Of a stretch of DNA of 64,000 nt, positions 10,944 to 21,169 are shown one piece after another; the first letter of the stretch is position 1, and each line of letters opens with the position of its first letter. The notes under the pieces are model-generated. The model was not told the origin of the DNA. It did not search any database and worked only from the letters and a program-made list of their open reading frames with translations. The translations under genes and the position numbers were made by a program. The DNA comes from Pseudomicrostroma phylloplanum (Eukaryota > Basidiomycota > Exobasidiomycetes > Microstromatales), in assembly GCA_039545275.1 (NCBI GenBank), contig BCHS01000005.1, positions 124,001 through 188,000 on the forward strand, written 5' to 3'.

Positions 10944-11961
10944 GATGTTTGCAAAGCCGAAGCGGATGGATAATAGACGAGGAGAAAGGCGTCGAGGCTG
11001 ACGAAGGTCTTGTTGCCAAGCTTTGAGAGATAGCAATTCGGAAGAAGACGTTCTTCGGCCTCACCTTTATGTACCTTACGAGGCTCGACGTGCTTCACTA
11101 TTGGTAGAGTCACAAGGAGGTGTTGTTGCTCAAGACGTTCGCTTATTGCTTACTCCCGGATCACTTGCTGAGCACGGTCGTAAGCCCGAGCCGATACGCT
11201 ATTGCGGATCTTGGGCATAGTGCGGCTCTCCAGTCCCGCCAGTGCGGGGATGCGCTTCGCTCTCGACTATATTTGGGGTGCACGTGTAGATTAGACGGCC
11301 GAGCCCGATCCAAGCCGGGGCTGCAATTCCGCCGGCCGGTGGGGGGATGCGCCCCGCGACCGACCCCGGTGGTGGAGTCCCGTATTCGCCATCTGATTCG
11401 GCACTGGAAGGAATCATGAGCTTGCCAATGGCGTGCGAAGGCACTATTCTCTCGCAAGGGATGACGACATGGTCATCGTCCAGGCTGCGCAGAGGTTGCG
11501 CAGCCGACGATCAGCCGTCCTGATTGTAACGCAGCAGCATATCATAACGATGTACGCTCGCAGTCGTCGTAGGAGGCACACTGTACGCCTCGGCTGGCTG
11601 ACGCCGCCTTCGCCATCACGGACTCTTCCTGCCGGCATACATTGCCGTCGTAGCTGCGCCTCGGAGCCGGCGGTGAGAAGAGATGGGCTTTGCATCGCAG
11701 GATGATGTAGTAACGGCCGGGCGGATGAGACGGCGGTGATCATATACCTCTTCCTCCGTCGGCGACAGTCACGTGGGAAGATAGCACGATGGCTGGCTGT
11801 TCTTGTGGCGATTGAAGTCTGCTCGCATCCTCGAGCAGGAAGTTGCTATCTCCAGCACGAGTAGCGCTAAGAGAAGCGGTCGAAATCTTCACGCTGCTCC
11901 ACCCTTCCCGCGCTGGCTAGGAAGACGCTGTTGGTCTTGTCGGCCGGCTCTTGGTTCAGAA

Positions 11962-11968
11962 AGATAAG
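11962..11968 (+). promoter_or_regulatory. GATA-factor site AGATAAG
   Basis: Exact HGATAR match about 870 bp upstream of the nitrate transporter start. Single sites of this length arise often by chance; the cluster of three is the reason to list it. Confidence 0.35.
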
Positions 11969-12284
11969 AGCATGTGTCTAGGACCAGCTATCCTTCCGCT
12001 GTTCCTATCTGGTCGGCCAGCTCTGGACCTTCACGCACGCCTCAGCCTGGCGCTGATGCCCTCTGCCATGCCAGGTGCCAAGACCTCTCCCCACACCTGT
12101 TCTAGGGTGGCTTGGCGGGCTCCAAACGCAAATGATCGGAGCCAAGACTGCGCTGTCACAGCAGTGAGTGCGTCTGCATCGCCAAGCCTGCTGCAGGGCC
12201 CCTCGCGCCCACCACGCGCGAATACCTCTTGTTGCGCCCTTGTACTCTTCAGAACAGCGCCGGATTCACAACCAGATGAGCCAA

Positions 12285-12291
12285 AGATAAG
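12285..12291 (+). promoter_or_regulatory. GATA-factor site AGATAAG
   Basis: Second exact match, about 540 bp upstream of the nitrate transporter ATG. Confidence 0.35.
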
Positions 12292-12451
12292 CAGCTACTT
12301 CGGATGTCCTGCTTGAGTTCCCCGATCAATCTGTGGGACCTGTGCCTGTCGCCACCGCTCACGTCCAGACCGAGATTAGCACGGTGCAAATTCCTGTTCA
12401 AGAAGCCTCCATCGCAGCCAGCCTATCCTCGTGCTCTTAGTGAATTGATCG

Positions 12452-12458
12452 AGATAAG
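12452..12458 (+). promoter_or_regulatory. GATA-factor site AGATAAG
   Basis: Third exact match, about 375 bp upstream of the nitrate transporter ATG, the best placed of the three. Confidence 0.4.
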
Positions 12459-12831
12459 GAACAACGTCAGAGATTGCACTGCCCCCTGTCAGCCATGAAG
12501 GGTGGAGCCAGGAGTGGCGGAGTGTCATGCCCGGAGTAGCCAAATGCCGGCACGGAAGATATCGTTAGGTCGGCCTCGATCTTGTGCCACCGTTATCTCG
12601 CCAAGTCGGAAGGTTGCAGAGTGTGAGGAAGAAGTCATGGAGCTGCAGGGTACGAGGAAAAAGTGTGAGAGACAGTACGGGGTCACCGAACCCAAATATA
12701 CAAGAAGGACGCTACCAGTCCTTGACTACTCGAGTCACCCACCCGCACATCTTCCCTCTGAACCTCTTTACCCCCGTCTTCGCGTTCCTCGGCATCGATT
12801 CCTGTTCTGACTCTCCGTCCCTGCACTCAAA

Positions 12832-14541
12832 ATGACTCGCTTCTGTCTTGGTCACCCTGAGGTGAACCCGCTCAATGGCAAGGCCAAGCAGCTCCCGATC
12901 ATCAACCCTATTGACCGCCATGGCCGTGTCTTTTTCTTCAGCTGGTCAGTAATGAGATCCAACAGACGCGTCTCGGCGTTCAACCTCCTTGCTGACGCTC
13001 TTACTGTCTTCCGACTCTTGTTCATTTCCTCAGGCTATCCTTCATGCTGTCTTTTGCAGCATGGTACGCCTTCCCTCCGCTGCTCGCACGTACAATTCGA
13101 GTCGACCTGCAGATGACCCCAGTCCAAGTCCTCAACTCCAATATCATCGCTCTCATCGCCGGATTCTTGATGCGTGTCGGCGTCGGACCCCTCTGTGACG
13201 CCTTTGGCCCGCGCAGGGTCATGGTCGGTATCCTCATCGGAGCTGCTATTCCCTGTGGTCTCTCTGGTGCAGTCACCAACGTCAATGGACTCTACGCTAT
13301 CCGCTTCTTCGTCGGTCTCGCCGGTGCTACTTTTGTGCCCGCCATGGCTTGGTGCTCCAGCTGGTGAGTCCACACAACGGCAGACCGCACGTCTGTTGCC
13401 GTCAGTCACGTTCTAGAGGCTCACGTTGTCCAATCTGTCATTTTCACTCTACAGGTACGACCGAGAAGTCGTGGGCACTGCTAACGGCTTCGCCGCTGGC
13501 TGGGGCAACGCCGGAGCTGGTGTCACCTACTTTGTCATGCCCGCCGTCTTCGACAGCCTGGTCAGGGACCGAGGTCACACCGCCCACGTCGCCTGGAGGA
13601 TTGCTTTCATCGTCCCTACCATCCTGCTCCTCTGTGCTGCCGCCGGCGCCTACTTCCTGTGCGAGGACATCCCCCTCGGTGCCTGGAAGGATCGTCACAA
13701 CGCTACTGCTCAGGCCGTCGCTGAGACTGCTGGCGATAACAAGACCTCTGCTACTTCTTCAAGTGACTCTGTCGGCAAGCCTTCTGGCGAAAAGGGTGCT
13801 GTGGGCAACAATCAGACCATCGAGGACACTGACTACGAGGCAAACAATGGGACCTCCGGTGCTCCGCGAATGGAAGTGGTGCAGAAGCCTTCACTGCGCA
13901 CCGCTGTGCCGCTCATCTTGACCTGGCAAACACTCATGCTGGCTCTCCCCTACACGTGCTCCTTCGGTGGCGAGCTTGCCGTCAACTCAATCCTGTCCAG
14001 CTGGTACCTCCAGCACTTTGCGCACCTCGGCTGGACTCAGACCCACTCTGGCCAAGTCGCCGCCATCTTCGGCCTGCTCAACGTCGTGACCCGTCCCGCA
14101 GGAGGATTCTTGGCCGACTACATCTACGCCAAGGCTCCTCAAGGCAAGGGAGTCCACTTCAAGAAGTACTGGTACATGTTCCTCGTATTCATGCAGGGAG
14201 TCTTCCTCCTCTGGATCGGACTCACTGGACCTAGGCTCAACCCTGTGGGACTCGTGGGTGGAATTTGCGCAATGGCCGTCTTCATGGACGCGGCCAACGG
14301 AGCTGCCTACTCTCTTGTGCCGCACGTCAACCCTGAGATCAACGGGATCATGAGTGGTCTGGTCGGTGGCTCCGGCAACCTGGGAGGTGTGGGCTGGTCC
14401 ATCGGATACCGATTCGCCGGCGGATACGCAACGGGCACTTGGATCATCGGTGTAGGCAGTATAGCCATTGCCCTCCTCTGCGTTGTCATTCCGACCCTGT
14501 CCAAGAAGCAGAGGGCAGGCGGTGGATACATGGCTCAATGA
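12832..14541 (+). CDS. High-affinity nitrate/nitrite transporter, NNP family (CrnA/NrtA type)
   Basis: Exons 12832-12944, 13034-13363 and 13455-14541 give 509 residues; both introns are phase 2. Joins restore VFFFSWLSFMLSFAAWYAFPP and MAWCSSWYDREVVGTANGF. Both nitrate signatures are present: AAGWGNAGAG in TM5 and GLVGGSGNLGG in TM11. The large hydrophilic Ser/Thr/Asn-rich loop between TM6 and TM7 is typical of fungal members. The protein imports nitrate by proton symport for reduction to ammonium. No nitrate or nitrite reductase gene lies within the window, unlike the niaD-niiA-crnA cluster of many fungi. GATA-type sites upstream fit nitrogen repression control. Confidence 0.94.
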
Positions 14542-14948
14542 GTCGCCCACGTGTGGACGCCTTGTACGCTGCGAACGAAAGTCGGCCGTCCTTCTCTTGC
14601 TCTGCTATCCTTTCCGCTCCCCAACGTACCCACTCGACCCTTCGCGTCCTGTATCTTGTCACACTGAGTCTCTGCTCCGGCATTTTTCGTTCCCATCGTT
14701 ACAATACATTTGCTTGCATGTGAACATTCGTCAAGGGCAACCTGTGGCGACCGACGATGGACTTTTCGAAAAGAGCTAGCGAGAGGCAGCTATCCCAACC
14801 GAGGCAGCAACTCCTCAAAGGCGGGACGGCGAGACGAAACTTGGAGTGGCGACTGCGACTGCGACTGCGAGTGCGCCAAGACGGGGCAGGACGGGCCGAG
14901 TCGACAGACGACGGAGGAAGAGGTGGCTCTGTGCCAAAGCTGATTGTA

Positions 14949-14985
14949 CCAACCGACCGACGGACGGACGGACGGATCGACGCGA
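14949..14985. repeat. GGAC tetranucleotide tract
   Basis: Four to five GGAC/GACC units in tandem; see the similar tract at 24151. Confidence 0.6.
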
Positions 14986-15263
14986 CGGAATCTGGGGCTA
15001 GACACTTCACGCAGCCGAAATTCCCACGTCATTGCCACTCGCTACGCCCGTGCTTCCAACGAGGACGAGCATACAGGAGTGGGAAGAGGGGAAAGCGTGG
15101 GAATGGCGAAGACTCAGGTCATCAAAAGAGAAAAAGGAAGAAAGCGGGACGGACATCATTGATTGATCTTTGTGTGCGCACTCTGAAGATCAGACAGATG
15201 GGAAGAGAGATCAAAAGTGACGTATATTATCGGCAAGCAAAAGAACAGAAGCATCTGATTTCC

Positions 15264-15640
15264 ACGTGTATCGTCAGCTGTTCGCCGTAGCATCCCTGCC
15301 ACGAGACACGAGAAGAGCAAAGAAGGATACAGAGAGGCAGAGAGAAGGCGACCACCTGAAATAGAGTATGGAGCGAGCCATCGCGATGAGAGAACTGTAG
15401 AGGGTGATCGAAGGGGGAAGAGCCGTGTATGAAGGCCATGTATTATCGACAAAAAGGATCTGAAGGTGACTTGCGAGTGTAACGTCAATTATGTATCCTG
15501 GCATCCTTGCCACAGAGACTGAAAGGCGACGAAAAGTAGAGTGACAAGGGGAGATAACCACCTAGGTTAGAGCAAGAGCTAGGTATCGCGATGATGGCAA
15601 TATGGAAGAGACGTGTGTGTGAGAGGGTAACGATGTGCCC
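15264..15640. repeat. Diverged direct duplication, two copies about 225 bp apart
   Basis: Copy A (about 15264-15435) and copy B (about 15490-15640) share ordered blocks: a TGTATC...GCATCCYTGCCAC...GAGAC block, an AACCACCT-like block, a TCGCGATGA block and a GGAAGAGNCGTGT block. The blocks keep their order and rough spacing but differ in between. No coding frame is shared. The unit lies just 3' of the WOPR stop codon. Confidence 0.5.
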
Positions 15641-15810
15641 GAATGAGGAGAGCCGCCGCAAGAGATAGTCCGTGTAGATAGCCCTTCCTGCCCGGCCTCC
15701 GCCTGACGCTCCATATCCGAATGTATTGGGATTTATCGTTGGCCAAGTGAACGCCGAGCAGAGGGGTCTGGGGTTGCGCATGTGCTTTGCTATGATTGTG
15801 TTAATGTCTC

Positions 15811-17793
15811 TTATACCCGAAAGCCCAGCCTCGATAGTGTGTCTTTGTCCGAGTCGCTCCTTTCACCGATGGGAGTAGCACCGTCAGATCGACGTCGCTG
15901 AATTGACAAAGGCGCGGTATCCTTGACACGTGACTTTGATGGCGGCGAACTTTCTTCCGGCGTTGTCAGAGGCGTACCGATACTGCCACTGTCGTTGCCG
16001 GAGCCTAGGTAGCTGCGTGTCGAGGAGAGTCGCAGAAGAGAGCCAGTAGACTGAGGGGTCGACACACTCCCAGCACCTGTGCTGAACTGACCAGCACCGG
16101 GAGCATCGAGGAAGCTGGGGCGAGAATAGCCAGAACTACGAGGAATGGCCGATGATGGACCATTGAGGCGCAGGCTAAGGAGAGCACCAGCAGCTGCGCT
16201 ACCGTCCTGTTCCGCTTGTGACGCAAAGGAAGTTGGCTCGAAGGTGGCGTCGCCACCGGACTGTCTTCGGCGGTGGTGGTCCTGCTCCTGCTCCTCACGC
16301 TGTCGCTGCTCCTGCTCGCGCGCAGTCTCAAAGCCGGCGCTGCGCATGTTTGACTCGGTCAGAAGTGTACCGGATGCGCTAGCACCTTCGTTAGCACGGA
16401 GTCGCTTCAGCTCGCCAGTCGAAGACGACCTCAGACGCTTGATAGGTGGACGGACGGCGCCGATGGTGGACTGCATGAGCTCATCGGCACCTTCGATGGG
16501 TCGCTTGAGCGAGATGAGCTGCACGACGGCAGGGGACGCAGAAGTAGGCACAGACACGGACGACGTTTTTGCCTGAAGCAAAGTTGGTGAGCGGACCGGT
16601 GCCGCCGGCGCCGATTCGTGGCTGCTGTCATTGACCAAGGCTGGAGGGCTGCCTGAACGGTCCTCGCCATTGCCGACCGAGTGACGGTCGGCCGTAAGTA
16701 CAGGATCGGGGTATTCTTCTTCGTCGATGTGCAAGCCCCACTCGCCGCCAGCTTCGCCGACGAAGCGTGGATCTTCGCTGACCCTTCCGAGACGGCCCTC
16801 ACGAATGTCCTTTTTTGTGTAGTAGGACACAATGTGAACCTTGCGACCAGAGGTTGTAACCATACTGAACGATTGCTTGATGAGGCCGTCGACCTTGTAC
16901 TGATTTGTGCGTGGACCAGTGGTATCGTTGGGCGACCTCTTGCGAGCTTCGAGCTCGCGATAAGTGAGGAAGCAGCCACTGACACGGCTAGCACTCCAAC
17001 ATCGACCGTCCGTCCAGCGTCGCATGCCAGCTTCATCCTCGTCCCAGGCGAAGACGCTGCCAGACTTGACCAACTCGAGGCGCTCTGCCTCCAAGAGACG
17101 TCGTTGGATCCGACGTGGTGGTGGAGAGGTCGATGTTGAAGCGTGCCCGGCGCCAGAAGAGCCAGACCCTCCACTAACCGAGGCATCGGGAGGTAGATCG
17201 CAAGCTGCGAGTAGGAGGATGGCGTCTGCTGACGTCTTTATGTATCCCGTGTAGGTGAGCGAGCCCGATAAAGAAGTCGAAGCAGTTCGTGTGGTCGCAG
17301 CCGTCAAAGAAGGACCTTTTGCTGGGGAAAGATGAGAAGCGTCCCCTTCACGTTGTTGGAGGGGTATACAGGGTGCAGCAGAGAGGGAAGCGCGGGAAGC
17401 AGCCTGTCGCTCAACGTTGCCAGATTGCGAGAGGTCTTGAGGATATGCGCGCGCAGGAGGAGCTTGTCCAGAAGGGCTACGATACTGAAGCAAATTGCCC
17501 TCCGGAAGGTAGGGGTATGCCACGTTGCGTCCCGTCATATGCTCGCTGGGGTGCAATGGCACCGGCCGTAGGCCGTGTATGGTTGATCCTCCATGCGCCT
17601 GAGGCAGGTACTGGCCTTGCACAGTCGGAGGATAGCTGAACGTATGTCCGGCAGAGACATGAGACCAACCAAACGGTCGTCCGCTGACTTGTGCTGGCTG
17701 CAGGCCATTCATATGCTGATAAGGCAACATCTGCGGGTAAAACGAATGATGACTCTTGCTTGGAATGTATTGAGGAGTAACGGTTTGTAACAT
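15811..17793 (-). CDS. WOPR-domain transcription factor (Gti1/Pac2/Wor1/Ros1 family)
   Basis: One open frame, 660 residues from the first in-frame ATG at 17793; the frame continues upstream without an ATG. The two WOPR halves are clear. The first has TGYIKTSADAILLLAACDLPP, then RRIQRRLLEAERLELVKSGSVFAWDE and MRRWTDGRCWSASRVSGCFLTY. The second has NQYKVDGLIKQSFSM and KVHIVSYYTKKDI. A Ser/Gly/Pro-rich insert of about 25 residues sits inside the first half. The flanks are disordered, with a Gln/Glu/Arg run (EQEQRQREEQEQDHHRRR). WOPR proteins bind DNA directly and act as master switches of morphology, sporulation or pathogenic development. Most of the body beyond the WOPR domain is not conserved to my eye. 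Confidence 0.92.
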   Translation of the reverse strand: MLQTVTPQYIPSKSHHSFYPQMLPYQHMNGLQPAQVSGRPFGWSHVSAGHTFSYPPTVQGQYLPQAHGGSTIHGLRPVPLHPSEHMTGRNVAYPYLPEGNLLQYRSPSGQAPPARAYPQDLSQSGNVERQAASRASLSAAPCIPLQQREGDASHLSPAKGPSLTAATTRTASTSLSGSLTYTGYIKTSADAILLLAACDLPPDASVSGGSGSSGAGHASTSTSPPPRRIQRRLLEAERLELVKSGSVFAWDEDEAGMRRWTDGRCWSASRVSGCFLTYRELEARKRSPNDTTGPRTNQYKVDGLIKQSFSMVTTSGRKVHIVSYYTKKDIREGRLGRVSEDPRFVGEAGGEWGLHIDEEEYPDPVLTADRHSVGNGEDRSGSPPALVNDSSHESAPAAPVRSPTLLQAKTSSVSVPTSASPAVVQLISLKRPIEGADELMQSTIGAVRPPIKRLRSSSTGELKRLRANEGASASGTLLTESNMRSAGFETAREQEQRQREEQEQDHHRRRQSGGDATFEPTSFASQAEQDGSAAAGALLSLRLNGPSSAIPRSSGYSRPSFLDAPGAGQFSTGAGSVSTPQSTGSLLRLSSTRSYLGSGNDSGSIGTPLTTPEESSPPSKSRVKDTAPLSIQRRRSDGATPIGERSDSDKDTLSRLGFRV

Positions 17794-18623
17794 TGAAGTT
17801 GGGGGCAATGAAGACGACGAGCAAAGGTTGAGCAGAAGTGGCACAACAAGGCGTCGAGGAGGCTGCTGAATTGAGCCGGGACCGTATGGGCCGACGAAGA
17901 TGGCTATTGTGTATCAATAGAGAATGATGAATTGACGTGCAGGGGCAGCAGAGAGCCCCAAGGACTTGTGACGAAGAGGGAAGTGTATCTTCGACGAGGA
18001 GACAATGTTCGTGCGTAGATGGGCCTTCTTTAGCAGGAAATGAGACCGGGTAGGTATATGGGCTGGAGGAGGAGAGGCGACGGCTGTGCCTCTATGGGTT
18101 ATTGGCAGCGTAGCGAGAACCGGACGCTGGGAAGATGATGGTAGGTAGCACGGGCTGGTGGACAAGAGGCGTAGGTGATGGCTAATTTCGCCTACCCATG
18201 CGCCGCCGCGCTCAAGGTTGTGCGTGGTGGGATGCCTGGGCGGCTTTCCAAGCGCGGTGGCCGCCTTTGCCACCACGACCACTGCTGCCCTGCGTGAGGG
18301 GCGCTGGCTGCGTGAGGGCAATTCAAATTGAAAGCCCAAATCCTTAGCTCCGCCTGCAACGTGGTCTTCTTGTTTTCAACCTGCGCCCGGCCGCCCGATG
18401 TCAGCACGCAAGCCACCTCTGCCCAGCCGCCACTCTTCTTTGCTAGGCACTTAACGTCAGCCTGCAGCATCTCACGCCCGACTGAGCGGAATATGGCTCC
18501 CGCCAGCCCCGCCCTCGCTAGTAGCGGAGATAAGTTGTCAGAAAAGACCTAGACATTCAGAGATCTAGAGAATCAGAGGCTCCAGAAGCCCCAGAGGTTC
18601 GGATGTGCGAAAACCCTCTGAGC

Positions 18624-18839
18624 TCAGATCATCCCCATATCCTCCAATGCCAAGCAAACATTGTTCGCAAGAAGCTGGGGTCTGTCGAACGTCTCTATTT
18701 CATCTCTGATCTCCACCTCCACGTCTCCCGGAGAGGACTCATAGTAGTCCGAATGACCCGAAAACCCAAATGACCTTGCTCTCGTCGATTTGCAACGAAG
18801 TTGAGATCGCCAGATTCCACAGAGCAGCTCACACGTCAC
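18624..18839 (-). pseudogene. Possible gene remnant or last exon
   Basis: The minus-strand frame ends with an acidic, helix-like tail (DVEVEIRDEIETFDRPQLL, then NNVCLALEDMGMI) that looks protein-like rather than random. Other minus-strand frames follow upstream at 19256-19450, 19447-19695 and 19704-20099. I could not join them into a convincing gene and do not recognise any family. Confidence 0.2.
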
Positions 18840-20154
18840 GATCTACGTACTTGCGATTGACCGTTCAGAGTGTTTCAGGTGCGCTCCTCAGAGCTGTGCG
18901 CGTGATCGAGTGGCCTCCGGGTATCAATGAGCCGATGCGCCTGCCGACCAAAGGCCTAGAGTCCTCAACGACCCGATCATCAAATTGGGCGCGATGTCTT
19001 CACTCTCGGCAGCCCCCTTCATGGGAAGGTGAGATGCGAGCTGATCCCTGCTGACCATAAGACTCGAGATTGACAAATATGGGGCGAGGGAACCCCCATT
19101 GTGCCGCTAGAACCGAGTATCTCCGTGTCGCGCTTTGGCAGATACAGCGCTTAAAGGCAGGGAGAGGTCTGCGTCAGTTCTGTAAAATTCCCAGGCACAC
19201 GGCGGTGGATAGACGCTAGCGCTCGGACATCATGCGCTTGCAATCAAGCTTGGACTCACCATCCGTGCTGGATTTGAGCAGGAAGCTTGGCATTCCACCT
19301 ATGTCGCAGAAGTCGCTTGGGACGAGCAAGCTCAGCGCCATCAGGGTTTCGCGCGCCCAGCGAACAAGTCCACTCGATTTCTGCGGCCTGTTCGTTCAGT
19401 AAGGTTCGCTCGTTGCGGAACAGGCGGAGCTCTGCCTTCTTCAAGTTCAAGTGGACGACAGGCTGTCAGCACCGTTCGATGGCGAGGGAGGTCTAATTAC
19501 AGCATCGCTTCTGCACAACGCTTCTTGCTTTCTACCCGATATTGCCGCTGTCGCCGCTGACTTGGCGTTTCCTCGACATTGGGCCGGGAGAGACGAAACA
19601 ATGGCCCGGTTGCTACCCCACAGGCTTCTCAGCGCTGGGACCTGCATTCCAACCAAAAGGGACTCTGATACTATTCTGTGCTGATTTAAGCGCACAGATC
19701 CAGCTAGTGTCTTGATGATCGACTTTCATATAGAAAGACTAGCTCGCTTAATACCCGATTGTGGGCCCCGTATGGGTTTTGACAACTGGACCGGGCACCG
19801 CCAGGCCTGGGTGGATGGGTTGAACCTTCTCGGGCACAGCCAAGTATGGTAATCGAGAGAGCAATGCGGAGACGAGGGTTCGCCGGCCGGCCCTTCACCA
19901 TGGAGCCAGAAGAGGCGAGGCGAGACGAGTCGCCATTACTCGAGACGAAGCGGAATTGAGCTGAGTGTAGTTTCCTGAGGGATAAGGCAAGGATATCGTT
20001 AGGATCCCGCAGGTGGAGCAACAAATGCCATTCTATTGCCTCACTGGTCAATGAGCATACTTCATCAGTGTCACCGGCGATCGAGCCTAAGCGAAGCACG
20101 GCGGCCTGGGATTGCTCTACGAGGACTGGAGTCTATCACCCCTTTTGCCTCCTC

Positions 20155-20345
20155 CACCGGATAATGTGCATGAGGATCATGATGAGGACAGCGACAAGAC
20201 GCCTTCGATCCTTGCTCACCTTGACCTCCAGCCCGCCAGCTCTCTCCATCTCTCACCCGCCCATCGAATAATGTGCATGAGAGGCAATTCCATGGCAGAG
20301 ACAGGAGCCCCTCCATCTTGACTCACTTCGATAGATCCAGCCCGC
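20155..20345. repeat. Short diverged direct duplication
   Basis: Two units about 107 bp apart each begin ATAATGTGCATGAG and, about 70 bp on, share CTYAC-TTCGAT/CTTGAC followed by CCAGCCCGCC. The interior differs. The second unit ends beside the CAC microsatellite. Confidence 0.45.
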
Positions 20346-20381
20346 CCGCCCCCTTCCTTCGTCTTCCTTTCTCCCAGACCA

Positions 20382-20403
20382 GCACCACCACCACCACCAC
20401 CAC
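20382..20403. repeat. CAC trinucleotide run
   Basis: Seven to eight CAC/ACC units in tandem in non-coding DNA. Confidence 0.7.
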
Positions 20404-21169
20404 CCTCATCACGATGTCCATACTGCTGTAGCGTATCACCAGAAGCACACATCGAAGTCGAGCCAGAACAAATGCGAATGTAACGGTGAACATTGATAAA
20501 GATGGCGACGAGAGCGTAATCGACGGATATGAAGAGACGAAACGAAACGACATGACAAGATACGACACGGTACGACTGAGGGTGGCGACAGGATAGGGTT
20601 TGGGTAGACATGAAGGAGAGGAAAGAGGAGAGAACGACATTGACTGAAGTTGGAATTGAGAGTGAGAAAGACATCGAGTTTGGGTGAGGTGAGATGACAC
20701 GCTGAACAAGAGGAGTGAACAAGAAGTATGAAGGTCGGACGAGAAGCGAGGTTCGTGTCGCTCTTTCTCTGAAAAATGACATGAAAGACGAAGAAAGAGG
20801 AGGTAGCGTCCGCGCACGCAGCGCAACAGATTCGAGGAGTGCATACAAGCAGCCCTAATGCTTGCAGCGCGGGGCTTAGAAAGGAAGGAGTGGTAGGTGA
20901 AGGTACGACGCGGGCGAGACCCGGGTAGCCCGCTTGCCATACACTCAACCAGCGCAGGGACCTTCGCATCATAGCGAGGCAACCTAGCGCCGAGTGATAC
21001 CCATCAGTCGCAATTCGGAAAGACCGGTGCTTGAGATTCTCTGTGACTACAGCGAGTCTGCAAAAATGTCCAATATAGAGACCAGAATTCGAAGTGGCTC
21101 ATGCAAGCTGCAATGATCCCTTGACGTCCTCCTTGCCTGCTAGCCTCCGCCCCGGATCAGGCTGCCCAT

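Larger units (their letters stand above)
10944..12831. promoter_or_regulatory. Long intergenic, upstream of both the permease and the nitrate transporter
   Basis: About 1.9 kb without a supported gene lies between two divergently transcribed permeases. The open frames here are short and mutually overlapping. Three exact AGATAAG sites on the plus strand (11962, 12285, 12452) match the HGATAR sites bound by fungal nitrogen GATA factors. An AATATACA stretch near 12695 could act as a TATA element for the downstream gene. Confidence 0.5.
14542..15810. other. Convergent intergenic with a diverged internal duplication
   Basis: About 1.27 kb lies between the 3' ends of the nitrate transporter and the WOPR gene. 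No gene is supported. It contains a GACTGC hexamer run near 14850, a GGAC tetranucleotide tract at 14949-14985 and the duplicated segment listed separately. Confidence 0.5.
17794..21169. promoter_or_regulatory. 3.4 kb gene-free region upstream of the WOPR gene
   Basis: The WOPR gene and the kinase at 21170 are both on the minus strand, so this DNA is WOPR upstream region plus kinase 3' flank. It has no frame I can assign to a family. Frames such as the one at 18624-18839 may be remnants. A (CAC)n run lies at 20382-20403 and a short direct duplication at 20155-20345. Long regulatory regions and leaders are known for WOPR switch genes such as Candida WOR1, which makes a regulatory role plausible here. 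Confidence 0.4.

Noticed and set aside
11044..12831. Possible tRNA or small gene in the long intergenic
   Set aside because: No cloverleaf or A/B box pair was found by eye, and no open frame looks protein-like.
13987..14550. 187-residue minus-strand frame
   Set aside because: Antisense shadow of the nitrate transporter's last exon; no family likeness.
17794..17844. N-terminal extension of the WOPR protein
   Set aside because: The codon at 17844 is GTG; first ATG is at 17793.
20216..20982. Overlapping minus-strand frames of 178-219 residues
   Set aside because: Three frames overlap in the same DNA with Ser/Arg/Cys-rich sequence and no family likeness, near a CAC microsatellite.
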